64,000 bases of DNA, taken from assembly GCF_002355415.1 (NCBI RefSeq), contig NZ_AP014936.1, positions 2,046,001-2,110,000 on the forward strand. The letters are read 5' to 3'. Below the pieces are notes generated by a model, which searched no databases, had not been told where the DNA came from, and saw only the letters and a program-made list of their open reading frames with translations. Source of the DNA: Sulfurifustis variabilis (GTDB lineage Bacteria; Pseudomonadota; Gammaproteobacteria; Acidiferrobacterales; Sulfurifustaceae). Shown here one piece after another: positions 11,020 to 19,065 of this stretch. Within the stretch, counting starts at the first letter, position 1. Every line of letters starts with the position of its first letter. Position numbers and translations under genes: made by a program.

Positions 11020-12342
11020 TCAGTCGGCTTTCTTCTCCGTCGGCCGCGGCGCGGTCGTCCCGGACCGATCGGCCGCGGCGCTTCCGTCGTTCTGGCCCGT
11101 GGGATCTTCCGGCTTCGTCTGCGTGGTCGTCAGTTCCCGATCGGCCTCTTCCAGGGCGGCGAACAGCCAGCTGCGCCGGTACTCGAGGTCGCGCCGTCGC
11201 TGCTCCGTCTCCTGCGGCGTGCTCGAGGTCGGGTAGACCGTCGGGTTGCGAAGGGTCGGGTCGCGGCTCATGAATTCCTGCACGAACGCCCGCTTGCGCT
11301 GGATCCTCCCGGATATCAGCGCGCGCTGGAGCCCGTAACCGCCCTGCACCTCGGTGGCGGACACTTCATCGACGACGTCGTCGCTCCCCGCCGACGGGCC
11401 CGCGGGCACGGCTTCCGCCCCATGGGGCAGCTCGTAGCCGAGCCGGAGCGCCATCTGGATGACCTCGCGATAAAAACCGCGGCCGTCCGGCCGCCACGGC
11501 AACGGCTCGAGCAACGAGGCAGGCGCGACGGCGCCGCCGCGAAACGCGGGCGAGCGCAGAAAGTTGGGATCGTTTCCCAGGTTCGCGCCGATGGGCCCGA
11601 ACCCGGCATACGGCGACTGTTCGGGGTGCAGCATCTCGTCGATGGCGATGTCGTCCGTCGATATCCCGAGCCACTCGCAAATGCGCGTCAACTCCTCCCG
11701 CGGCGAACCCAGAATGTTCTCCGCCTTCACGAGGAGCCGGCGCTCCGGCGCGACGTTCGGAAGGAAGGCGAGGATATTCCTCTGCACGCGGTACCAGAGA
11801 ATCTGCGGATCGATCGCGGGCTCGTCGCCCGAATAGTCGATCGAGTCCATGATCACGAGGGCGAGCTGCGAGAACTTGAGCATCGACTTGCCCTGCGACA
11901 TCGGGTGCCGGACCAGATGCAGAAAATAGGCGTCCGGGAAGGCCGCCTGGATGCGCATCATCATCTGCGGCTCGAACACGTAGGTCGGGCTCTTGTCGAC
12001 CAGCATCCGCGGCGCGACCTTCGCGCACAGCTCGTGGTGCACCTCGGCGGTCGTTTTCTGCAGCCGTTCCTGGCACCACAGCATCGCCATCTCGACGGTC
12101 CGCATGTTCTGCTCGCCGCCGTAGAGCTGCGCGACGGTGCGCAGCAGCCCGTGCCGCATGAACTGCTTCGCGCCGGTGAAGCGGATCCAGAAGTCGTCCA
12201 TGCTGTCGGCGCAGAACAGGTTCAGCTCCGGCATGCCGTAGAGCTCCGGGTGCTGCCCCAGCATGGCGCACACGAGCGACGTATTGGAGCGCGGCGCGCC
12301 CAGAATGAAGAGCGGGCCCCTTGTCGGTTCGTTCCGGCTCAT
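11020..12342 (-). CDS. PAPS-type sulfotransferase family protein
   Basis: A 440-residue protein with the 5'-phosphosulfate loop (FILGAPRSNTSLVCAML, residues about 12–28) and a 3'-phosphate-binding segment (HLVRHPMSQGKSM, about 150–165). Family members move sulfate from PAPS to a hydroxyl or amine. The C-terminal 100 residues are polar and proline/threonine-rich and look disordered. It is the last gene of the long minus-strand operon; its ATG directly follows the stop of the sulfatase-like gene (TGAATG), so the two are coupled. The substrate is not evident; the lipid/polyketide product made by the upstream synthase is the contextual candidate. Confidence 0.82.
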   Translation of the reverse strand: MSRNEPTRGPLFILGAPRSNTSLVCAMLGQHPELYGMPELNLFCADSMDDFWIRFTGAKQFMRHGLLRTVAQLYGGEQNMRTVEMAMLWCQERLQKTTAEVHHELCAKVAPRMLVDKSPTYVFEPQMMMRIQAAFPDAYFLHLVRHPMSQGKSMLKFSQLALVIMDSIDYSGDEPAIDPQILWYRVQRNILAFLPNVAPERRLLVKAENILGSPREELTRICEWLGISTDDIAIDEMLHPEQSPYAGFGPIGANLGNDPNFLRSPAFRGGAVAPASLLEPLPWRPDGRGFYREVIQMALRLGYELPHGAEAVPAGPSAGSDDVVDEVSATEVQGGYGLQRALISGRIQRKRAFVQEFMSRDPTLRNPTVYPTSSTPQETEQRRRDLEYRRSWLFAALEEADRELTTTQTKPEDPTGQNDGSAAADRSGTTAPRPTEKKAD

Positions 12343-13167
12343 TCAGCTTGCCAGCTTGCCTTCGACGTAGGGCACCTCGAAGCACTTCCTGTGCATGATC
12401 GGTCCGTGCCCGAAATAGCCGTCCTCGCCGAAGCACTCCCCGTGGTCGGCCGTGATGATGAAGTGCGTGTTCGGCGGCGCCTTGTCGAACAGCTGGCCCA
12501 TCACGCCGTCCACGTACTCGACGCAGCGGATCTGCTGGTCGTGCAGGCGCTTCATCTCCGCCGGGTCGAAAAACGACAGGGCGCCGCCGTGATCGGAGGT
12601 CGCCGCCTCGCGTTCGCCCAGCTCCTTGAACACGCCGTGAACGCCCGAGACCCGCGGCAGGTTCGGCAGCATGTAGGGGTAGTGGGTTTCGCCGAGATTG
12701 AAAAAGTAGAACGACGGCTGGTCTTCGGTGAAGCTCGCGTCCCGCACCATGCCCGCGAAGTCGTTGTGATTCGACATCAGCCTGTAGTCGTCGAAATACT
12801 GGTTGATCGCCGTGAACTGATTCAGCACCGGCATCGAGACCCGCGCGACCGTCCGGTACCCGAGCTCCTTGAGCACCTTGGGCAGCGAAAGGTAGGGAAC
12901 GAACGTCTTGAACGACAGGTTCGGGATATTCAGGCGGTCCACCCAGCGCACGAACTCCGTCTTGTACACCTCCGACGCGAAGACCTGCGGCGGACTGCCG
13001 TGCGGCATGAGCCCCATGAGCAGCGCGTAATGGGACGGCGACGTCCAGGACGCGTAGGAGTAACGGAGCTCCGTGCCTCCCAGTCGGTCGATGGCCGGCT
13101 TCCTGGCCGCGACGAAGCTGTCGTAGCGACAGCTGTCCAGCACGACAAACACCAGGTTGTTTTTCAT
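12343..13167 (-). CDS. Short sulfatase-like (alkaline phosphatase superfamily) protein
   Basis: A 274-residue protein with the superfamily's metal-site start (VFVVLDSCRYDSF, Asp11) and the late metal motif (ITADHGECFGEDGYFGHG). The usual sulfatase C-x-P-S-R is replaced by T-S-P-S-H (Thr42), so formylglycine cannot form. A phosphodiesterase, phosphatase or phosphotransferase activity is more likely than sulfate ester hydrolysis. It is shorter than classical sulfatases (about 450–550 aa), ending soon after the metal motif. It is directly coupled to the sulfotransferase downstream. Confidence 0.75.
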   Translation of the reverse strand: MKNNLVFVVLDSCRYDSFVAARKPAIDRLGGTELRYSYASWTSPSHYALLMGLMPHGSPPQVFASEVYKTEFVRWVDRLNIPNLSFKTFVPYLSLPKVLKELGYRTVARVSMPVLNQFTAINQYFDDYRLMSNHNDFAGMVRDASFTEDQPSFYFFNLGETHYPYMLPNLPRVSGVHGVFKELGEREAATSDHGGALSFFDPAEMKRLHDQQIRCVEYVDGVMGQLFDKAPPNTHFIITADHGECFGEDGYFGHGPIMHRKCFEVPYVEGKLAS

Positions 13168-13195
13168 CGTTCAGCCCTTATTGCGGAATCGAGCG

Positions 13196-14473
13196 TCAAA
13201 TTTTCGTCCTGCCCGCGGCGTACGCGGGTGCGTCCTGTTCCCCTTCCAGGTCGAAGTCCGTGCGGATGTCGTCTTCCGAGATCGCCGGGACCGCCTCCGG
13301 CGGTGCGCCCAGCAGGTCGTGGCGGAGGTACGCGTTGCCCTCGCCCAGCGCCGGCCCGGGCGCGCGCACGGCCGCGCCTCCGCCCGACAGCCGAAACGGA
13401 AAACCGGGGAAGCGGAGGTCCGGGCCGCCCGCGTCCGCGGACTGGAAGTAACGGCGTGCCTGCAGATGCGGGTCTTCGGCGAGATCGGCCACGCTCATCA
13501 CCGGCCCCGCGCCGACGCCGGCGCGCTGGAGCAGGTCGGTCACCTCGCTCGCGCTTCGGGCGCCGGTCCAGCCCGCGATTGCGGCATCGAGCTCGTCATG
13601 GTGACGCATGCGCCCCGAGCGCGTCGCGAACCGACGATCCTCGGCCCAGTCCCGCCGACCGATCGCCTCGCAGAACGCGGCCCACATGTCTTCCGAGGTT
13701 ACGGCGATCACCACCCACGCATCGTCCCCCTGGCACGGATAGCAGCCGTGCGGCGCGTCGCGGGCATCCCGGTTTCCCATCGGGCGTCTCTGCTCGCCGT
13801 TGACGGCCAGCGCCAGGAGCTCCTCGCCGATCAGGGCGTGCGTCGGCGCTTCGATTTCGGAAAGGTCGATCCACGTTCCGTGACCCGTCAGCTGCCGGCG
13901 AACGAGCGCCGTCATCAACGCGGCCGCCGCGGCGATGCCGTTGGTGACGTCCAGTTCCCGGATGCGACGCGGCTCCTCCTCCGGCAGGTACCCCGTGAGG
14001 GATTGAATGCCGCTCGTCGCCTCCAGGCCGCCGCCGTATCCCGCGTAGGACGCCTCGGGCCCCGTCTGGCCGCAGGCGCTCAGCGACATGAGAATGATGT
14101 CCGGCTTCACGATCCGGAGATCGTCGTATCCCAGACGAAGCCGCTCCAGAACGCCGGGGCGCGAGTTCGAGATGACCGCATCGGACAGGCGGAGCAGCCC
14201 CTCGAAGCGCGCGCGATCGCGCGCGTCGCGCAGATCCAGGGTCACCGAGCGCTTGTTCCGGTTGAGCTGGAGGAAGCGCGTCTGGCGATCGTAGGCCCTG
14301 CCCTGTTTCCGCGCCCCGCGCATGTGATCCAGGCGCTTCAGGTACTCCACCTTGATGACCTCCGCGCCGAAGTCCGCCATGAGTCGCGCGGCGTGCGGAC
14401 CCGCCCATTCGTGGGTGAGGTCGATGATACGCACGCCGCGAAGCGGAGCGCCGGCCTCGTGCGCATCGTTCAT
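13196..14473 (-). CDS. Class III (CaiB/BaiF) CoA-transferase, with catalytic Asp
   Basis: The ATG at 14473 gives 425 residues starting near RGVRIIDLTHEWAGPHAARLMADFGAEVIKVE, the classical family III start. SVTLDLRD and the loop ELDVTNG follow; Asp175 there aligns with the catalytic aspartate (Asp169 of formyl-CoA transferase). These enzymes move CoA between carboxylic acids through an Asp-anhydride. The start overlaps the stop of the upstream CoA-transferase by 4 bases (ATGA), suggesting a pair, possibly a heteromer. Substrate unknown. Confidence 0.88.
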   Translation of the reverse strand: MNDAHEAGAPLRGVRIIDLTHEWAGPHAARLMADFGAEVIKVEYLKRLDHMRGARKQGRAYDRQTRFLQLNRNKRSVTLDLRDARDRARFEGLLRLSDAVISNSRPGVLERLRLGYDDLRIVKPDIILMSLSACGQTGPEASYAGYGGGLEATSGIQSLTGYLPEEEPRRIRELDVTNGIAAAAALMTALVRRQLTGHGTWIDLSEIEAPTHALIGEELLALAVNGEQRRPMGNRDARDAPHGCYPCQGDDAWVVIAVTSEDMWAAFCEAIGRRDWAEDRRFATRSGRMRHHDELDAAIAGWTGARSASEVTDLLQRAGVGAGPVMSVADLAEDPHLQARRYFQSADAGGPDLRFPGFPFRLSGGGAAVRAPGPALGEGNAYLRHDLLGAPPEAVPAISEDDIRTDFDLEGEQDAPAYAAGRTKI

Positions 14474-15726
14474 AGCACGTTCCGTTCCCGCAACGTCGCG
14501 ATGCCGTCGTCGGACAGGCCGAGACAGCCGGTCAATACTTCGGCCGTATGCTCCCCGAGCAGCGGCGCGCGGCCCACCGTCCAGTCCGCGCCGCGCACTA
14601 GAAACGGCGCGCCGCAGACGCGCAGGCGTCCGACTTCCGGATGTTCGTCCGTGTCCACGAAGAACCCGCGGGCCCGGTGCTGCGGGGACTCGAGCGCATC
14701 CTTCAGATCGGCGACGTACCCGAATGCGAGCCCTCGCGCCTGCCCCATGTGATAGACGTCCTTCTTGCCGTGTCGGGCCAGCCACGGACGCAGGAGCGAC
14801 TCGACCTCGGCGCGGTGCTCGATGCGGCCGGCCGCATGCCGCAGCTTCGGCTCCAGCAGCCGCGGCTCTTCGAACATCTCGGCCGCCTTCGCCCAGTGTC
14901 GCAGCGGTCCGCCGATGACCGCCGCGTAGCCGTCCCGGCAGGGATAGGTCCGCCACGGGACCAGGGGATGTTCGTTGCCTTTGCGGCGCGCGACCTTGCC
15001 TTCGTGCAGGTACTCCGCCAGCTGGATCTCGACGTTCTCGAGCGCGCTTTCCTGCATGGAGACCTCCACGTGCTCGCCGGGGCCGCTCGGACCTCGGCGA
15101 AACAGCGCCATCAGCGTGCCGATGTACGCATGCATTCCCGCGGTGAACTGCGTCATCGCCGGTCGCGCCGCCAGCGGCGCCCGGTCGGCGTCGCCGGTGG
15201 TGTACATGCCGCCGCTCATCGCGTACAGGACCGTTTCGTTCGCCCGATAGTCCCGATACGGCCCGCTCTCGCCGAAGCTCGAAATCGACGTCATGACGAG
15301 CCGCGGGTTTGCCGCGCGCGCCGCGTCGTACGTCAGTCCCAGCCGGCGTTTGACGCGTGGCGCGAAGCTCTCCACCAGGACGTCGGCCGTCCGTATCAGC
15401 CGCCAGAGCAGTTCCCGTCCTTCGGATGCCTCCAGGTCGAGGGTGACGCTTTTCTTTCCCAGATTGAGCCAATGAAAGGGAATGCTTCGTTCCCTCCCGG
15501 CCCGACCGCCCACGAACGGGCCGTGATCGCGCAGCACATCGCCCTTCCCCGGACGCTCCACCTTGATCACCTGCGCGCCGAACCCGGCGAGCAGCCGCGT
15601 GCAGTAGGGACCGGCCCGGAGCTGCGTCAGGTCGAGGACGCGCAGCGATCCCAGCGGCCGCGCCGCGGTCGCGCGCAAGCGGACGGCATCGTCCGCGCGC
15701 CTGCTGTTCGGGGGAACGCCGATCAC
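14470..15726 (-). CDS. Class III CoA-transferase homologue lacking the catalytic Asp
   Basis: A GTG at 15726 gives a 418-residue product; no ATG lies before the conserved start (GSLRVLDLTQLRAGPYCTRLL). It shows the family pattern (FGAQVIKVERPGKGD, KSVTLDLE, SSFGESGPY). At the place of the catalytic aspartate the sequence is MTQFTAGM, so Gln193 replaces Asp. It may be the non-catalytic partner of the adjacent, ATGA-coupled CoA-transferase; class III enzymes built from two different subunits, such as BbsEF, are known. A different chemistry is also possible. Confidence 0.82.
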   Translation of the reverse strand: MIGVPPNSRRADDAVRLRATAARPLGSLRVLDLTQLRAGPYCTRLLAGFGAQVIKVERPGKGDVLRDHGPFVGGRAGRERSIPFHWLNLGKKSVTLDLEASEGRELLWRLIRTADVLVESFAPRVKRRLGLTYDAARAANPRLVMTSISSFGESGPYRDYRANETVLYAMSGGMYTTGDADRAPLAARPAMTQFTAGMHAYIGTLMALFRRGPSGPGEHVEVSMQESALENVEIQLAEYLHEGKVARRKGNEHPLVPWRTYPCRDGYAAVIGGPLRHWAKAAEMFEEPRLLEPKLRHAAGRIEHRAEVESLLRPWLARHGKKDVYHMGQARGLAFGYVADLKDALESPQHRARGFFVDTDEHPEVGRLRVCGAPFLVRGADWTVGRAPLLGEHTAEVLTGCLGLSDDGIATLRERNVL

Positions 15727-15746
15727 CGTCCGGCCGCCCGTCCCCG

Positions 15747-16805
15747 TCAGGAACCGTTCGGGCGGATCGGCACCCGGATCGTCGCGGTGTCGCCCGCTTT
15801 CCCGTTGGCCAGCCCGACCACGCCCGCGATCGAGCTTTCGCCGCGGAAGCCGGCCTCCATCAGCGCATCGCCGAATCGCCAGAATCCCTGCCGGTCCAGG
15901 GCGTCCTCTTCGCCTTCCCGGATGTCCATCACCCGCTTCACCAGTCGTTCGCGCCGCGCGGCACGACCGGTCTTCTGTTCGAGCTGATAATCGGCGTGGG
16001 GCGCCAGCGGCGCATAGTGATCCGCGAGCATCCCCGGAGCGCCCGGCTCGAGCACGAGGTGCGCCTTGCGCGTGGCGGGAACCTGCCGGGCACCGGACAG
16101 AATGTCCTCGCCGTGGCGCGTCTTGGCGAACTGGTCCTCGGAGCCGTCGATGACCAGCATCAGCACGGACGCGGGGATCTCCGACAGCGGACCGGCCGGA
16201 TAGCCTTCGGAGCCGCGCCAGCCGGGCTGCGCCATCAGTATCGCTTTCGGCACCGGCAATCCCTCCCGCTGCGCCATCGCCGCGAGCTGCGCCGACATGC
16301 CGCCGCCGAACGAGTGGCCGACGAACGCCACGCGCGCGAGATCGGGCCGGACGGGGCCGGTCTTCTGCAGCTGGTTCAACGCCTGCCGGATGCCGGTGAC
16401 GGCGTTGCGCACGATCTGGTCGGTTTCGTCTCTCGGGGACTCCTCGAAAATCGGGAAGACGACGATGTTGCCCCGCCGCACGAGATGATCGATCCAACCG
16501 CCGTAGGCGTACGGGTTGACGGCGCGATAGCCGTGGAGAAACACGACCACCGGGGCGGCACTCGGGCGCGGCGAATCGGGCGTGAATATCCACGCCGCCT
16601 TCCCCTCCTCGCCGATTTTCTGTTTGGCCACCCTGGCGTGGCTGCCGGCCGACGACGCGGGTCGTGGAGCCGCGGCTTGCCCTGCGGGCGCGCCCACCGT
16701 GCCCGCCCGGGCGCAGTGGACGAGCCCCATGCTCACCGCCGCCACGAGCATGACGACCTGCGACCTCGAGAGGTTTCCGTAGATCCTGCCTGCTGGTTTT
16801 TTCAT
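15747..16805 (-). CDS. Exported alpha/beta-hydrolase (dienelactone hydrolase/PAF-acetylhydrolase-like)
   Basis: 352 residues from the ATG at 16805. The N-terminus has a signal peptide (VVMLVAAVSMGLVHCARAG); a lipobox reading of LVHC is weak, so a type I cut is more likely. The hydrolase core has an oxyanion strand (VVVFLHGYRA), the nucleophile elbow GHSFGGG, and a late acid/histidine region (DGSEDQF…). Family members cleave esters or lactones. In this operon, a role in releasing or trimming an exported lipid is possible but unproven. The gene starts about 40 bases after the Ldh-type gene ends. Confidence 0.75.
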   Translation of the reverse strand: MKKPAGRIYGNLSRSQVVMLVAAVSMGLVHCARAGTVGAPAGQAAAPRPASSAGSHARVAKQKIGEEGKAAWIFTPDSPRPSAAPVVVFLHGYRAVNPYAYGGWIDHLVRRGNIVVFPIFEESPRDETDQIVRNAVTGIRQALNQLQKTGPVRPDLARVAFVGHSFGGGMSAQLAAMAQREGLPVPKAILMAQPGWRGSEGYPAGPLSEIPASVLMLVIDGSEDQFAKTRHGEDILSGARQVPATRKAHLVLEPGAPGMLADHYAPLAPHADYQLEQKTGRAARRERLVKRVMDIREGEEDALDRQGFWRFGDALMEAGFRGESSIAGVVGLANGKAGDTATIRVPIRPNGS

Positions 16806-16842
16806 GTTGTCTTCCACCGTGTGTCCGGGGTGAACGTGCTCG

Positions 16843-17907
16843 TCATGTCGCGGCGACTCGGTCTCCGAGTGCGTCCGGCTCGGGCGCCCGCAGCGGGATC
16901 CCGTGCGCCGCGGCGGCTGCGACGATCTGGTTCCAGACGCCTGCCGGAACCTCGATCCCGCGCGCCGAGCGCTCGCCGCGGACCTTCGCCTCGGGATCGC
17001 CCGGCACCTGCACGGGCCTGTCCGGTTGCACCGCCGGCGACCCGCGCATCGCGTCCAGAAACGCGGCTGCGCGGCGCCCGTACTCGTCGGCATCCTGAAA
17101 GGCGCGCACATCGATCGCCTGCACGTAGATCCCGCCCATCACGGAGCGCGCGGGATTGAAGGCGCCGCCCAGGCCGCCGAGGAGGCAGGTCGCGAGGCTC
17201 AAGCCGTATCCCTTGTAGCCGCCGAAGTGCGACAGGAAACCGCCGTTGAAGAACGCGTCGGGGCTCGTGGTGGGGAATCCGTCCGAGTCCAGCGCCCATC
17301 CTTCGGGCATCGACTCGCCCCTGCTCTGCGCCACTTTCACCTTGCCGCGCGACGCCACCGTGGTCGCGTAGTCCAGCACGAACGGCGCCCGGCCCGCGAC
17401 GGGCGCGCCGATCGCGACCGGATTGGTCAGCAACGCCTTCGACTTTCCGCCGTACGGCGCGCAGTCGCCGAAGTCGCGCCCGCCGTATCCGAGAAACACC
17501 ATGCCGACGCAGCCGGCCCTGGCCGCCATCTCCACGTACTCGCCCAGGCGTCCGGCGTGGTTGCAGCGGCGCAACGCAACGGCGCCGAGCCCCGTGGATC
17601 GGGCCTTCTCGATCGCCAGGGTCATCGCCCGATCGACCGCGTACGCCCCCCATCCGCTGCGGCCGTCCATGACCGCCGTGGCCGCGGTCTCGCCCACGAT
17701 CTCGGGTCGCTCGCCCACGAGCACCTTCTTGCCGTCGACCTCCTCGAGATAGCTGGGGATACGAATGATGCCGTGCGAATCGTGCCCGACGAGGTTGGCG
17801 TTCACCAGCACTTCGGTGACCCGTCGGGCGATGTCGCCCGGCGTACCCACGCCCACGAGGATGTCGTGGACGGCGCCGGAGACGTACTCAACCGACAGCC
17901 GCTGCAC
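16843..17907 (-). CDS. Malate/L-lactate/sulfolactate dehydrogenase family (Ldh_2) oxidoreductase
   Basis: A GTG start at 17907 gives 354 residues. The protein carries the family signatures: N-terminal helical part, GHDSHGIIRIPSY with the conserved D-S-H-G, GWGAYAVDRAM, and NPVAIGAPV followed by the FVLDYATTVASRGKV stretch. These NAD(P)-dependent enzymes oxidise 2-hydroxy acids (malate, lactate, ureidoglycolate, (R)-sulfolactate). The start overlaps the amidohydrolase end by 20 bases. Together with the ThDP enzyme upstream, a 2-hydroxyacid to 2-ketoacid to decarboxylated product route is plausible. Confidence 0.87.
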   Translation of the reverse strand: MQRLSVEYVSGAVHDILVGVGTPGDIARRVTEVLVNANLVGHDSHGIIRIPSYLEEVDGKKVLVGERPEIVGETAATAVMDGRSGWGAYAVDRAMTLAIEKARSTGLGAVALRRCNHAGRLGEYVEMAARAGCVGMVFLGYGGRDFGDCAPYGGKSKALLTNPVAIGAPVAGRAPFVLDYATTVASRGKVKVAQSRGESMPEGWALDSDGFPTTSPDAFFNGGFLSHFGGYKGYGLSLATCLLGGLGGAFNPARSVMGGIYVQAIDVRAFQDADEYGRRAAAFLDAMRGSPAVQPDRPVQVPGDPEAKVRGERSARGIEVPAGVWNQIVAAAAAHGIPLRAPEPDALGDRVAAT

Positions 17908-19033
17908 GGGTCCTGCCCACCGGCAAATCGTAGAAGCGGATGAGATTCCCGCCGAGGATCTTGTCCGCGGTCGCGCGCGACAGCTTGGCGCTGCGCAGCT
18001 CCTCGACGGCGCCGTTCCAGTTGCAGTCGAAGTGCGGGTAGTCGGTGCCCCACACGATGTAGTCCTCCCCGACGAGGTCGGCGATCATCGGGATCGTCGA
18101 TTCGTCCGATTCCACCTGGATGACGCACTGACGACGGAACGCTTCGCTCGGCAGCGTCTTGCACTCCGGGAGCAGCCAGTCGAGACGCCTGGCATGGCTG
18201 TCCAGCCGCTCCAGCCAGAACGGCAACCAGCCGCCGCCCGCCTCGACGAACGAGAAGCGCAGCCGCGGATACCGGTCCAGCACGCCGCCGAACGTCACGC
18301 ACATGACCGCCATCTGCATCTCCATGGAATGCGAGACGGCGTGCAGGTAGGCCCAGTTCTGGAACCGGTCGCGGCCGACCTGCGGCGCGTTGCGCATGTT
18401 GCCGCCCTCGTGCACCGCGATCACGCACCCGAGGTCCTGCGCCCGCTCCCAGATCGGATAGAAATCTGGGTGATCGAGATTGCGGCCGCCGACCGGGTTC
18501 GGGCGAATCATGGCTCCCCGGAACCCGAGCTTCTCGACGGCGAACTCGAGCTCCTTGAGCGCGAGCGCCGGCTCCTGGAACGGCAGCGCCGCGATGGGGA
18601 ACAGCCGATCGGGATACGGCCGCGCGAAGTCCGCCATCCACTTGTTGTGCGCGCGGCAGCAGGCGGCGCCGAGCACCGCGTCCTTGAAGCCGGAATAGCG
18701 CAGCCCGATCGTCGGAAACACCAGGCCCGCATCGACCCCGGCGGCGTCCATGTCCTTGATCCGGATGTGCGGGTCGAACCCGCCCGGCTCCTGCTCCTCC
18801 CACCTCTGCTTCCCGAGGCTGCGGTCCCACTTCTTGTTGACGTTACGACCGCCCAGGCCGAAGCCCTTCTTCGACAGGAGCTCGCCCTCCATGGAGAGCT
18901 GCTGATCGCCGTTCTCGTCGTTGAAGAACCGAGGCGCCAGCGGGAGCAGCGACTTGTCCTCCAGGTAGTTCTCCCACAAATCGATCGGCTCCAGGATGTG
19001 GGAGTCCGCGTCCACGACAAATGCGTTGTTCAT
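17888..19033 (-). CDS. Amidohydrolase family 2 (ACMSD-like) protein
   Basis: The ATG at 19033 gives 381 residues. It starts with the metal motif VDADSHILEP, contains AVHEGGNM and HAVSHSMEMQMA in the barrel, and ends with the conserved GTDYPHFDCNW. This is the amidohydrolase_2 fold (PF04909), whose members are Zn-dependent decarboxylases or hydrolases. Position between a ThDP enzyme and a dehydrogenase suggests acid processing. The real substrate cannot be read from sequence. Confidence 0.87.
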   Translation of the reverse strand: MNNAFVVDADSHILEPIDLWENYLEDKSLLPLAPRFFNDENGDQQLSMEGELLSKKGFGLGGRNVNKKWDRSLGKQRWEEQEPGGFDPHIRIKDMDAAGVDAGLVFPTIGLRYSGFKDAVLGAACCRAHNKWMADFARPYPDRLFPIAALPFQEPALALKELEFAVEKLGFRGAMIRPNPVGGRNLDHPDFYPIWERAQDLGCVIAVHEGGNMRNAPQVGRDRFQNWAYLHAVSHSMEMQMAVMCVTFGGVLDRYPRLRFSFVEAGGGWLPFWLERLDSHARRLDWLLPECKTLPSEAFRRQCVIQVESDESTIPMIADLVGEDYIVWGTDYPHFDCNWNGAVEELRSAKLSRATADKILGGNLIRFYDLPVGRTRAAAVG

Positions 19034-19065
19034 GACTGATCTCCTGACGTTTCTGATTCTGATTT

